Positions 17,731-26,972 of a stretch of DNA of 64,000 nt are shown here, piece after piece. Both the position numbers and the translations under genes were made by a program. The stretch covers positions 1 through 64,000 of the forward strand of contig JANLPY010000172.1 in assembly GCA_031367505.1 (NCBI GenBank), read 5' to 3'. This DNA comes from JAKFWF01 sp031367505. GTDB taxonomy: Bacteria; Pseudomonadota; Alphaproteobacteria; Rhizobiales; Hyphomicrobiaceae. The notes beneath the pieces are model-generated. The model saw only the letters and a list, made by a program, of their open reading frames with translations, did not search any database and was not told the origin of the DNA. The first letter of the stretch is position 1, and the number at the start of each line of letters is the position of its first letter.

Positions 17731-19839
17731 GTGACGCGCGAGCCTGAATTCACAGTACCTGAGCCGCTCGATGAGACGAGCGAGCGGATGAACGCGGCAG
17801 TACTGCGACTGCAGCAACTGCTTGCGGACCCAGGTCCAGGCATCAGGGTGACGCGTCTCGACAACGGGACGACACCAGAGGCCGAGCCAGAGGTACAGGA
17901 GACGGCGGCAACGCCCGTCGCCGCCGTGTTGCCAAGCCTTGCACCGTTGGATGCCGCGCCGTCCGTGCCTGCCGCCACGCCAATTCCCAAAATCAGTAGC
18001 AAGCTGACCAATCGCCTTTCGAAGCTAGTGATCGGTGATGTGACGCCGCCTTCGACGATCGCACCGCTCACGACGAAACCTCAGCCGCAACCCGGCGAAA
18101 GTGAAATTCGAGCCGCGATCCGGGCGAGCAAGAAAGCATTCCAGGCGACCGGCGTCTTCAGCCTCGTAATCAACGTGCTGATGCTGGCCGGCCCGCTTTT
18201 CATGCTGCAAGTCTACGATCGGGTGATGACGTCCGGCAGCATGCCCACGCTCATCGCATTGGCCCTGATGACGGGCGCGCTTTATGCCATCATTGGCGTT
18301 CTGGAACTCGTGCGCACGCGGGTGATCGTGCGGATCGGCGTCGAAATCGACAACCGGCTCGGCGATCGGATTTTCCAAGCCTCACTCAAGCGCAGCCTCA
18401 CCGGTCAGGGCTCCTCGATCCAAGCTCTGCGCGAACTCGACAGCCTTCGCCAGTTCATCGCTGGCCCCGGCCCGCTCACCTTTTTTGATGCCCCATGGAC
18501 GCCGATCTACATCCTCGTCATTTTTCTGACGCACTGGGCGCTCGGGGTCACGGCGACGCTTGGCGCCATTGTCTTGATGATCATTGCCTGGATGAGTGAA
18601 GCGTCCAGCCGTCAACCTTTGACACAAGCCGGCAAGGCGGCTGGCCGCAGTCTCGAACTTGCCGAAACCGGACAGCGCAACGCCGAGGCGATCACCGCCA
18701 TGGGCATGCTCCGCGCCTACCGGGCACGGTGGCAGCAAGCCAACGGCGAAGCCCTCGCATGGCAGATTGTTGCCGCTGACCGCCTCGGCACCATGTCGTC
18801 CATATCGAAAGCGCTCAGGCTACTCCTACAGTCGCTCATGCTGGCGATTGGTGCAGCACTCGCGATCAAGGGCGAGATCTCGTCCGGTTCGATTGTCGCG
18901 GCGACGATCATTTTCGGCCGTGCGCTGGCCCCTGTCGAGCAGGCGATCGGCCATTGGCGCACCTTCATCAAGGCGCAGGAAAGCTACGCTCGTCTCGACG
19001 ATCTATTACGCAAAGAGCCAGAACCACCGGTCAAAACCGCGTTGCCGGCCCCGAAGGGCGAGTTGGAAGTCACCGGATTGCGGGTCGCGGCACCCGACAC
19101 CCGGCAGCTGATCTTGTCCAACCTCAATTTTGAAGTGCATCCAGGGCAGATGCTGGCGGTGATCGGTCCATCCGCGTCGGGTAAGTCGACGCTAGCCCGA
19201 ACACTCGTTGGTCTTTGGCCACCGTTCGGCGGGTCGATCAAGCTCGATGGCGCAAGGCTGGATCAATGGAGCCAGGAAGATCTGGGCCAGCACTTGGGAT
19301 ATCTGCCGCAGGATGTCGAACTCTTCGCCGGCACCGTCAAGGAAAACATCTCCCGGTTTCGCGAAGATGCCAACGACGAAGATGTGATCGAGGCGGCGCA
19401 GATGGCGCACGCTCACGAAATGATCCTTGCCTTGCCGCAAGGTTACGACACGCAACTCGGCAACTATGGCACTTATCTATCGGCGGGCCAACGCCAGCGC
19501 ATCGGGCTCTCGCGCGCGTTGTTCGGGAATCCCGCACTCGTCGTTCTTGACGAGCCGAATTCGAATCTCGATCGGCTTGGCGACGAAGCACTGGCCTCGG
19601 CTGTCAACGGCATGCGCAAGCGCGGCCAGGCGATCGTGCTGGTATCGCACCGCGTTCAAGCGATCGGGCAGGCCGACACGCTGCTTTATATCGACCGCGG
19701 CATCCAACGCGCCTTCGGGCCGCGCGCCGAAGTCATGAAACTTTTTCAAGGCCAAAGCATCAGTGGCGCACCACAGCCAAAGCCGGAGGCGACCGACAAA
19801 GCTGGCGGCGCAAGCCTCGCCACTGCTGTAGCCTCTTAA
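17731..19839 (+). CDS. Type I secretion system ATPase/permease (PrtD/HlyB-like)
   Basis: A 702-residue ABC exporter half. The six-helix transmembrane region spans about 135-420 (starting near KAFQATGVFSLVINVLMLAGP and QVYDRVM). The nucleotide-binding domain has Walker A GPSASGKST (about 479-487), the signature LSAGQRQR (about 583-590) and Walker B LVVLDEPNSNLD. It energises export of unfolded proteins through a type I channel. PrtD relatives are near 570-580 residues; this one carries an extra ~125-residue Pro/Ala/Thr-rich N-terminal tail without a C39 peptidase domain. It starts with GTG and is followed 7 bases later by its adaptor gene. No TolC homologue or repeat-rich substrate is nearby. 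Confidence 0.92.
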   Translation: MTREPEFTVPEPLDETSERMNAAVLRLQQLLADPGPGIRVTRLDNGTTPEAEPEVQETAATPVAAVLPSLAPLDAAPSVPAATPIPKISSKLTNRLSKLVIGDVTPPSTIAPLTTKPQPQPGESEIRAAIRASKKAFQATGVFSLVINVLMLAGPLFMLQVYDRVMTSGSMPTLIALALMTGALYAIIGVLELVRTRVIVRIGVEIDNRLGDRIFQASLKRSLTGQGSSIQALRELDSLRQFIAGPGPLTFFDAPWTPIYILVIFLTHWALGVTATLGAIVLMIIAWMSEASSRQPLTQAGKAAGRSLELAETGQRNAEAITAMGMLRAYRARWQQANGEALAWQIVAADRLGTMSSISKALRLLLQSLMLAIGAALAIKGEISSGSIVAATIIFGRALAPVEQAIGHWRTFIKAQESYARLDDLLRKEPEPPVKTALPAPKGELEVTGLRVAAPDTRQLILSNLNFEVHPGQMLAVIGPSASGKSTLARTLVGLWPPFGGSIKLDGARLDQWSQEDLGQHLGYLPQDVELFAGTVKENISRFREDANDEDVIEAAQMAHAHEMILALPQGYDTQLGNYGTYLSAGQRQRIGLSRALFGNPALVVLDEPNSNLDRLGDEALASAVNGMRKRGQAIVLVSHRVQAIGQADTLLYIDRGIQRAFGPRAEVMKLFQGQSISGAPQPKPEATDKAGGASLATAVAS

Positions 19840-19846
19840 CAAGATC

Positions 19847-21229
19847 GTGAGCATTCAAGTGTCGAACTCAGTTGCATTGAACGCATCCACGCTGCCGAAA
19901 GGCGCGTTGCGAACATTGGCGCCGTCGCGCGGCGAGCCGGCTGCATGGCACGCGACCGAGCGCTGGATCACCATTGGCAATCGAACGGTTTATTGGCTGC
20001 TTGGCGGTCTGATCGTATTTACGGCGCTAACGTCGATCAATGGCGCGGTGGTGGCAACCGGCACCGTCACCGTCGAGAGCAATTACAAATCAATCCAACA
20101 CTTGGATGGCGGCATCGTTGGCAAAATTCTCGTCCGCAATGGCGACCGGGTGGCGCGGAATGACGTGCTCGTGCGCCTCGACGACACAGCCGCTAGAACA
20201 AACCTTGCGGTCGTCAAAGGCCGGATCAACGACCAATTGGTGCAGCAGGCCCGGCTCGAAGCAGAGCGCGATCGCAAACCCAAAATACTGCTGCCGCCTG
20301 AAGTTATCGCCAGCGCCTCGGATCCGGCACTCGCCAAGATCATCGCCACCCAAACCTCGTTCTTCGACGCCAGGCGTTCGGCCCATCAGGGCGAACTCTT
20401 GGTTCTCCAGCAACGACTAGAACAGCTGAAAGCAGAGCGTGGCGGCATCGAGTTGCAACTTGCCACCCGCACCCGCGAGTTCGATCTGACCACACAGGAA
20501 CTCGCAGGCGTCAAACCGCTGTATGAGAAAGGTTTCGCCAATCAGCAACGCTACGGTGGATTGCAACGTGACGCGGCTCGTCTGGAGGGCGAGGCCGGTC
20601 GTCTCAAAAGTGACAACCTGCGCACCCTCGGCTCGTTGGCAGAAGCCGAACTCAAAATCTTGCAAAGCGACAAGGATTACACGCAGGCCATCGTCGATGA
20701 ATTGAAGAAGGTGCAAGCGGCCTTAGCCGAGCAAGAGGAGAGCCGCACCGCGCTTGCCGACAAGCTTGAGCGCACCGAGATCCGATCACCACGCGCTGGC
20801 CGCGTGCACGCTCTGGCCATCCACACCGAAGGCGGCGTCATTCAACCCGCAAGCACGATCCTGCAGATCATTCCCGAGGGAGAGAAGCTGATCGTCGAGA
20901 GCCAATTGCAGCCACAGGATATCGACAAGGTCTACAAGGGCCAGACGGCCAGCGTGCGGTTCTCGGCCTTCAACGCGAAATCGACGCCGAAGCTCGACGG
21001 CACGGTGATGAATATTTCGGCGGCGCAAATCACCGACAATCAGAACAAGAGCTACTTCACCGCCCAAATTGAAATTTCGGTCGAGGAACTGAAGAAACTC
21101 GGGCCGGGCCACGAGTTGAAACCAGGCATGCCGGCAGAAGTCTATATCGAGACGTCTTCGCGCTCGATCCTGAGCTACTTCCTCAAACCGCTCGGCGACA
21201 TCATGTCGAGGACCTTCCGGGAAAGTTAA
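19847..21229 (+). CDS. Type I secretion membrane-fusion adaptor (HlyD/PrtE-like)
   Basis: A 460-residue periplasmic adaptor linking the ABC exporter to an outer-membrane channel. It has one N-terminal membrane helix (VYWLLGGLIVFTALTSI), a biotinyl-lipoyl-like half (SIQHLDGGIVGKILVRNGD), a long coiled-coil hairpin (about 110-300), and the family C-terminal beta-barrel with LKPGMPAEVYI. It starts with GTG 7 bases after the ATPase stop, so the two genes form one operon. The gene is followed by a convergent ABC transporter operon, leaving only 36 bases. Confidence 0.93.
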   Translation: MSIQVSNSVALNASTLPKGALRTLAPSRGEPAAWHATERWITIGNRTVYWLLGGLIVFTALTSINGAVVATGTVTVESNYKSIQHLDGGIVGKILVRNGDRVARNDVLVRLDDTAARTNLAVVKGRINDQLVQQARLEAERDRKPKILLPPEVIASASDPALAKIIATQTSFFDARRSAHQGELLVLQQRLEQLKAERGGIELQLATRTREFDLTTQELAGVKPLYEKGFANQQRYGGLQRDAARLEGEAGRLKSDNLRTLGSLAEAELKILQSDKDYTQAIVDELKKVQAALAEQEESRTALADKLERTEIRSPRAGRVHALAIHTEGGVIQPASTILQIIPEGEKLIVESQLQPQDIDKVYKGQTASVRFSAFNAKSTPKLDGTVMNISAAQITDNQNKSYFTAQIEISVEELKKLGPGHELKPGMPAEVYIETSSRSILSYFLKPLGDIMSRTFRES

Positions 21230-21265
21230 GAACTGAGGCCGGGTGAGGTCGCCAGCCGGACAGCT

Positions 21266-22288
21266 TCAGACCTTACCTTCTTGCACCGCGTGACAAGCGA
21301 CCGTGCCGCTTGAATATGGCAAGGCTTTCGGCACCTCGGCACGGCATCGATCGAAGGCCAATGGACAACGCGGATGGAACGCGCACCCAGGTGGCGGGTT
21401 GATCGGATTTGGGATCTCGCCCTCGATCATCTTGCGCGGACGGCCGCTCATGTTCAGATCCGGCACCGCATCCAGCAACATTCGCGTGTACGGATGACGC
21501 GGGTTCTGGAACAGCTCCGCCGACGGTGACGTTTCGACCAATCGCCCGAGGTACATCACGCCGATCCTGGTCGCCATATGGCGTACGACGGCGAGGTTGT
21601 GGCTGATGAAAAGGTAGGTGAGCCCAAGGCGATCCTGCAGGTCGCGCATCAAGTTCAGAATTTGCGCTTGCACCGACACGTCGAGCGCCGAAGTCGGCTC
21701 ATCGCACACCAGAAACTCCGGATTGGAAGACAGGGCGCGCGCGATGCAGATGCGCTGGCGCTGGCCGCCGGAGAATTCATGCGGATACTTGTGCATGTCG
21801 GCTGGATCGAGACCGACCAGCCGCAACAGATCCGCGACCTTCGCCTCGGTTTCGGCCGCATCCTTCGTCAGTTCGAACGCTTTCAATGGATCGGCAATAA
21901 TCGCACCGACCCGCCAGCGCGGATTGAGGCTCGCGTAGGGATCTTGAAAGATCATTTGGATGCGACGGCGCAGTGCGGTCATGTCGGTCGCGCTGGTACC
22001 CGCCCACATATCATGGCCATCGATGGTCACACTGCCTGAGGTTGGCGGCAGCAATCCCACCACCATTTTTGCAACCGTCGACTTACCGGAGCCGGATTCA
22101 CCAACCAACGCGAACGTCTCGCGCCGGCCGATCTGAAGATCGACATCCTGCACGGCCTTGAGCAGCAGCCGCGGCTCGCGTTCGATCATGCGGTTGAGCC
22201 ACGGCTTCGAAACATCGAAGATGCGCGTCAGACCTTTGACTTCGACCAACGGCTTGGCGCCGGCCGGGCGCATCAGGGGGCCACTCAT
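21266..22288 (-). CDS. Peptide-type ABC transporter ATPase (OppF/DppF-like)
   Basis: A 340-residue ATPase with Walker A GESGSGKST, signature FSGGQRQR, Walker B LVCDEPTSALD, and the C-terminal oligopeptide/dipeptide extension (NPPPGCAFHPRCPLAFDRC) with conserved cysteines. It energises uptake of peptides or similar solutes together with the OppD-like partner. The ATG at 22288 overlaps the upstream stop codon (ATGA), which fixes the start; the frame upstream of it is spurious. It is the last gene of a transporter operon running from 28592 down to 21266. Confidence 0.93.
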   Translation of the reverse strand: MSGPLMRPAGAKPLVEVKGLTRIFDVSKPWLNRMIEREPRLLLKAVQDVDLQIGRRETFALVGESGSGKSTVAKMVVGLLPPTSGSVTIDGHDMWAGTSATDMTALRRRIQMIFQDPYASLNPRWRVGAIIADPLKAFELTKDAAETEAKVADLLRLVGLDPADMHKYPHEFSGGQRQRICIARALSSNPEFLVCDEPTSALDVSVQAQILNLMRDLQDRLGLTYLFISHNLAVVRHMATRIGVMYLGRLVETSPSAELFQNPRHPYTRMLLDAVPDLNMSGRPRKMIEGEIPNPINPPPGCAFHPRCPLAFDRCRAEVPKALPYSSGTVACHAVQEGKV

Positions 22289-23292
22289 GAATTCGCTCCG
22301 GCCGGCAAAGTCGCCTTCGCGCCAGCCATCAGCCAACATGCAGCTCTCGAGCGGCCAACCTCTATCAACTCCGGACGTTCCTCGCGACAGCGCGCGAAAA
22401 CGTTGTCGCACCGCGGATTGAAGGCACAGCCATTTGGGATTGCAGTGAGCCGGGGCATCGAACCTGGAATTTGCATCAGGCGCGCGGCATTACCTTCCAG
22501 AGTTGGGATCGAGCCCATCAAGCCCTTCGTGTAGGGATGGTTCGGCCGCTGGATCACATCACGAACGGGACCGATTTCGGCTATCCGCCCGGCGTACATC
22601 ACAGCAACCCGGTCGGCGGTCTCAGCAATCACGCCCATGTCGTGCGTGATCAGCATCACGGCCGTCCCCCGGTCGCGGCACAGGCGCTTCAAAAGCATGA
22701 TGATCTGCGCCTGGATCGAGACATCGAGCGCCGTTGTCGGCTCATCGGCCACGATCAATTCCGGCTCAGCCGCCAACGCCAACGCCAGCACGACACGCTG
22801 GCGCATGCCGCCGGAGAACTGATGCGGGTAGCTATTTATCCGATCGCTGGCCCCTTGGATGCCGACTTCGGACAGCAGCTCGATCGTTCGCTGGCGGGCC
22901 TGTGCTTCGCTCATCGGCAGATGTGTGCGGATGGTTTCGATGATCTGATCACCGATCCGGTAGAGCGGGTTGAGGCTGGTGAGTGGGTCCTGAAATACCA
23001 TGCCGATGCGGCGGCCGCGTATTTTGCGCATCTCTTCGTATGGCAGATTGTCGATGCGCTGATCTTTCAGCCAAATCTCGCCACCGGCAATGCGGCCAGG
23101 CGGTTCCAGCAGACCGATGACGGCCGTGCCGGTCATCGATTTTCCAGCGCCGGATTCACCGACAACTCCCAGTACTTCACCTGCCGCTATATCAAACGAA
23201 ATGTCATCGACCGCGACCAGCGTTCCGCGGCGGTTCGGGAATTCGACCCGCAAGCGGCGCACGGAAAGAACGGGAACACTTGTTGTCATCAT
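22285..23292 (-). CDS. Peptide-type ABC transporter ATPase (OppD/DppD-like)
   Basis: A 335-residue ATPase with Walker A GESGAGKSM, where the usual final Ser/Thr is Met preceded by Ser, signature FSGGMRQR, Walker B LIVADEPTTALD and the C-terminal GCAFNPRCDNVFARC extension. It pairs with the OppF-like subunit. Both ends overlap neighbours by four bases (ATGA at 23289-23292 and 22285-22288), so the three cytoplasmic-side genes are translationally coupled. Substrate is set by the binding proteins upstream. Confidence 0.93.
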   Translation of the reverse strand: MMTTSVPVLSVRRLRVEFPNRRGTLVAVDDISFDIAAGEVLGVVGESGAGKSMTGTAVIGLLEPPGRIAGGEIWLKDQRIDNLPYEEMRKIRGRRIGMVFQDPLTSLNPLYRIGDQIIETIRTHLPMSEAQARQRTIELLSEVGIQGASDRINSYPHQFSGGMRQRVVLALALAAEPELIVADEPTTALDVSIQAQIIMLLKRLCRDRGTAVMLITHDMGVIAETADRVAVMYAGRIAEIGPVRDVIQRPNHPYTKGLMGSIPTLEGNAARLMQIPGSMPRLTAIPNGCAFNPRCDNVFARCREERPELIEVGRSRAACWLMAGAKATLPAGANS

Positions 23293-24257
23293 CGCAGCTT
23301 TGGATTGAGGGCGTCACGCAGCCAGTCGCCAAGCAGATTGACGCTGAGCACCAATGTTGCAAGCGCCAGACCGGGAAAGAGAACCATCCAGTAGTCACCC
23401 GACAACAGGAATTCGTTGCCTGTGCCGATCATAGTGCCCAGCGACGGCTCGGTCGGTGGCAAACCTACGCCCAGGAACGACAAGGTCGCTTCGGTGATGA
23501 TCGCCAGCGCGAGGTTGATCGTGCCAATAACCAGGACCGGCGATAGCACATTCGGCAGCACGTGTTTGAACATGATTGCCGTGCTGCTCAAGCCGATCAA
23601 GCGCGCGGCCTGCACGTATTCCTTATTGCGCTCGACAAGGGTCACGCCACGCACTGTTCGGGCATACTGAACCCAGTAGGAAAGGCCAATCGAAAACACC
23701 AAGATCCAGAACTTAGTCGCCCCAGCGGCTTGATGTTTCAATAGAACGCTTGCCACACCATCGACCAGCAATGCGGTGAGTATGGCTGGGAACGTCAGCT
23801 GCACATCGGCGACGCGCATGATCAGACTATCGATGCGGCCACCGAAATAACCAGCGACCAATCCGAGCGAGACGCCGAGCAACATCGCCAACGTCACCGC
23901 AAACACGCCGATCAAGATCGACGACCGGGTGCCGTACAACATTGTCGATAAGATATCGCGCCCCTGATTGTCGGAACCCAGTAGGAATTTCGCCTCGCCG
24001 CCTTTCGCCCATACCGGTGGCGTGCTCGCATCGAGCAGATTGACGCCATTCAAATCGTACGGATTGGAAGGCGCAATTACCGGCGCGAGGAAGGCGGCCA
24101 TCACCATCAGGAATGCGACAATGCCGGCGACAACAACGATGCGCGAGCGGAAAAAGCTTGCCGTCAGATCGCTATCGATCGCCCGTGCCAACAGGCCTTT
24201 GGGCTTCGTTGGACCAGCTTTGACAAGCGTGCTCGTGGTATCGGTCATGTGATCCAT
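23289..24257 (-). CDS. Peptide-type ABC transporter permease (OppC/DppC-like)
   Basis: A 322-residue inner-membrane permease with six predicted helices, an N-terminal helix near residues 40-62, and the EAA loop EYVQAARLIGLSSTAIMFKH that contacts the ATPases. The periplasmic segment FLLGSDNQGRDILSTMLYG is typical of DppC/OppC. The first ATG directly follows the stop of the DppB-like gene; a second ATG three codons later is an alternative. Forms the channel with the DppB-like subunit. Confidence 0.93.
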   Translation of the reverse strand: MDHMTDTTSTLVKAGPTKPKGLLARAIDSDLTASFFRSRIVVVAGIVAFLMVMAAFLAPVIAPSNPYDLNGVNLLDASTPPVWAKGGEAKFLLGSDNQGRDILSTMLYGTRSSILIGVFAVTLAMLLGVSLGLVAGYFGGRIDSLIMRVADVQLTFPAILTALLVDGVASVLLKHQAAGATKFWILVFSIGLSYWVQYARTVRGVTLVERNKEYVQAARLIGLSSTAIMFKHVLPNVLSPVLVIGTINLALAIITEATLSFLGVGLPPTEPSLGTMIGTGNEFLLSGDYWMVLFPGLALATLVLSVNLLGDWLRDALNPKLR

Positions 24258-25238
24258 CTACCCGGCCGCGCCGCCGCCGAGCCTAATGCGCGGATCGATC
24301 GTGACATACAGCAGATCGACGATGAAATTGATGGCGACGAATAGAAAAGCGACCAACATCAGATAAGCCGACATGATCGGGATGTCAGCCGTTTGCACCG
24401 ACTTGATGAACAACAAGCCCATTCCCGGCCATTGGAAGACGGTCTCAGTGATGATCGCAAAGGCGATGATCGCGCCCACTTGCAATCCGATAATGGTAAC
24501 GACCGGCACCAGTGTATTCTTTAGTGCGTGCCCGAAATACACAGCGCGATCACTCAAGCCGCGGGCACGGGCAAATTTGATGTAGTCCGTGCGCAGCACT
24601 TCTAGCATTTCGGAACGCACCAGCCGCGTAATCAGCGTCATCTGAAACAAGCCGAGCGTAATCGCGGGCAAAATGAGCGCCTTCAATCCGGACCACGTCA
24701 GCAGTCCGGTTTTCCAAAAGCCGAGCGTCACCGTGTCTCCTCGACCGTACGAGGGCAACCATCCCAACTTCACGGCGAACAGATAAATCAACAGAATACC
24801 GATTAGGAATGTCGGCAGCGAAATACCGATCAACGAGATTGTCAGGAACAGTTTTGACAATAGTGAATTGCGATGGATACCGGTGTAGACGCCCATCGGA
24901 ATGCCGAGCAGGATTGCAAACAGGGCCGCCGCGAACGCCAACTCGAGTGTCGCTGGAAACCGATCGGAGATGATCGTCGTTACCGGTTGCTTCATCTGAT
25001 ACGACGACCCGAAATCCAGGTTAACGGCCTTCCAAACGAAACGGCCAAACTGCAAGGGGATCGGGTCGTCAAGGCCAAGCTCGCTGCGGAGCTTGACGCG
25101 TTCCTCGTAGGTCGCATCCTGGCTGACGATTTGGCTGACCGGATCGCCGACGAACCGGAACAAAACGAACGACAGCAACGCGACCGCCAACATGACGAAC
25201 GTCGCTTCGATCAATCGGCGAATCGCAAAAGCCAGCAT
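24258..25238 (-). CDS. Peptide-type ABC transporter permease (OppB/DppB-like)
   Basis: A 326-residue permease with the N-terminal DppB signature (LAFAIRRLIEATFVMLAVALL), six predicted membrane helices, and the EAA loop DYIKFARARGLSDRAVYFGH. It partners the DppC-like subunit. It follows the nearest binding-protein gene after 53 bases that contain a hairpin, a layout often seen where the binding protein must be made in excess over the membrane subunits. Confidence 0.93.
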   Translation of the reverse strand: MLAFAIRRLIEATFVMLAVALLSFVLFRFVGDPVSQIVSQDATYEERVKLRSELGLDDPIPLQFGRFVWKAVNLDFGSSYQMKQPVTTIISDRFPATLELAFAAALFAILLGIPMGVYTGIHRNSLLSKLFLTISLIGISLPTFLIGILLIYLFAVKLGWLPSYGRGDTVTLGFWKTGLLTWSGLKALILPAITLGLFQMTLITRLVRSEMLEVLRTDYIKFARARGLSDRAVYFGHALKNTLVPVVTIIGLQVGAIIAFAIITETVFQWPGMGLLFIKSVQTADIPIMSAYLMLVAFLFVAINFIVDLLYVTIDPRIRLGGGAAG

Positions 25239-25261
25239 CGTGCAGGACTACGCCCCAATTA

Positions 25262-25290
25262 CACTGCGCGCTAAAGAGAGTAACGCAGTG
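25262..25290 (-). promoter_or_regulatory. Intercistronic hairpin between binding protein and permease genes
   Basis: CACTGCG (25262-25268) and CGCAGTG (25284-25290) form a perfect 7-bp stem right after the binding-protein stop codon at 25292. No T tract follows. A role in stabilising the upstream message or reducing read-through is inferred from similar layouts in ABC operons. Confidence 0.5.
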
Positions 25291-25291
25291 C

Positions 25292-26875
25292 TCACTTCTT
25301 CTTCGCCCACATGAACAGGATCGAGTTGTCGGCGCGCTGCACCATCTCGACGTTCTTCGATACGCCCCAGGCGAGCGACTGCTGATGCAGCGGGATCAGA
25401 CCCACTTCATCGTACAGGATCGTGTATGCGTCCTTGATCATCGCATCGCGCTTGGTCTTGTCGCTTTCGGACACGATTTGCTTGGTGAGCGCTTCGATCT
25501 TCTGGTTGCAGTAACCGCCATAATTGGCACTGCCGCCTTTACCCTTCTCATCGCGGCAACCGATGATGTTGGCCAGCACGTTCCAGCTATCGAAGGAGCC
25601 AGGCGTCCAGCCTAGCAAATTGAACGAGCTGTCGTAGCCGCCGGTCTGGCCAGCGAACTCGAAGTATTTTGCCTTCGGTTGCGCATTGAGTGTCACTTTG
25701 ACGTTGATGCGCGCAAGCATGCCACCTATCGCTTGGCAGATCGCCGCGTCGTTGACGTAGCGATCATTCGGACAATCCATACGCAATTCGAAGCCATCGG
25801 CGTAGCCCGCATCAGCCATCAGCTTCTTGGCGGCGTCGACGTCGTAGGGGTAGCGCTTCTGGTCAGCCATCGGCTGAAACAGCAACGGCGACAAGATAAG
25901 CGCTGATGGCACCGACATGCCACGCATCACCTTCGACTTGATCGCTTCGATATCGATCGCCTGGTAGAAGGCCTTGCGCACGCGTACATCCTTGAAGGGG
26001 TTCTTACCCTTGACGCTTGCGTATTTGAGCTCATCGCGCATCTGATCCATGTTGAGGAAAATGGTGCGCAATTCCGGCCCGATCATAACGTCGGTCGTTG
26101 GATTGGTCTTGATCCGATCGATGTCTTGAACAGGCACCGGGTCCATCATGTCGATTTCGCCGGTCAACAGTGCTGCAACCCGGGTCGCATCCGATTTGAT
26201 AGTAGTAAAGATCACCTCATCGAGATTGTGCACCGGCTTGTCCCACCAGCCGGGGAACGGCTTGAACACCGTCTTCACGCCTGGCTCGTGACTGACGACC
26301 GTGAACGGGCCGGTTCCGTTGGCCGTCAACGCCCATGAATTGATCGCGGTGGCCTTGGCCGATTGCGGCAGCGTGGCGCCAACCTTCTCTGCCCAGGACT
26401 TCGAGAAAATGTGGATCACGTCCCACTCGTAGTGGAGGATCGGGTTGGGCACGCCAAGCTGCACTTCGAGTGTGTGATCATCGATCTTGATGAACTTGGC
26501 GTCCGCCTGGACCTTGTTTTTGACTTGGCTGTCCGGCACGCGGGCGCGATCCATTGACATAATCACGTCGTCAGCGGTGAACGCTTCGCCGCCGTGGAAC
26601 TTCACGCCTTTTCGCAGGTAAAACCGCCACTTCAGCGGATCAATGATCTCCCAGCGCTCGGCAAGCGCGGGGATTACCTTCAGGTCCTTATCGCGCCGAA
26701 TCAAGCCTTCCATCACGTTGCTGAGCATGCCCTGCGTGAACGTCTCATTGAGCGTGTAGCTATCGAGCGCGTTGAGATCACCCTGGAAGGCAAACTTGAG
26801 CGTCTTGGCTGAGGCAGGCCCAGCCAGAATACTCGCCGCGATCGCTATCGTCGCACCTAGTCGCAAAAGCCGCAT
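25292..26875 (-). CDS. Periplasmic substrate-binding protein (SBP family 5), copy 1
   Basis: A 527-residue extracellular solute-binding protein of family 5 (peptide/nickel type). It has a signal peptide (MRLLRLGATIAIAASILAG, cleavage after ASA) and the family signature region WRFYLRKGVKFHGGEAFTADD. It captures the transported solute in the periplasm. The ATG at 26875 has GGAG seven bases upstream; a GTG two codons earlier is unlikely. It is closely similar to the next gene over its whole length, by eye about two thirds of positions, so they arose by tandem duplication. Confidence 0.93.
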   Translation of the reverse strand: MRLLRLGATIAIAASILAGPASAKTLKFAFQGDLNALDSYTLNETFTQGMLSNVMEGLIRRDKDLKVIPALAERWEIIDPLKWRFYLRKGVKFHGGEAFTADDVIMSMDRARVPDSQVKNKVQADAKFIKIDDHTLEVQLGVPNPILHYEWDVIHIFSKSWAEKVGATLPQSAKATAINSWALTANGTGPFTVVSHEPGVKTVFKPFPGWWDKPVHNLDEVIFTTIKSDATRVAALLTGEIDMMDPVPVQDIDRIKTNPTTDVMIGPELRTIFLNMDQMRDELKYASVKGKNPFKDVRVRKAFYQAIDIEAIKSKVMRGMSVPSALILSPLLFQPMADQKRYPYDVDAAKKLMADAGYADGFELRMDCPNDRYVNDAAICQAIGGMLARINVKVTLNAQPKAKYFEFAGQTGGYDSSFNLLGWTPGSFDSWNVLANIIGCRDEKGKGGSANYGGYCNQKIEALTKQIVSESDKTKRDAMIKDAYTILYDEVGLIPLHQQSLAWGVSKNVEMVQRADNSILFMWAKKK

Positions 26876-26972
26876 ATGCACACTCCGGTTTTATGTTCGT
26901 CGCAACTGTACTCAGATTGGCGTCGGGCGCGAGCGGCATTTTTCGCCGGCACGCGGTTCCGGCTGACTTGGC

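Noticed and set aside
22471..23394. A 307-residue open frame antisense to the OppD/OppC-like genes
   Set aside because: It is the mirror of strongly conserved ABC genes in GC-rich DNA and has no family similarity or ribosome site.
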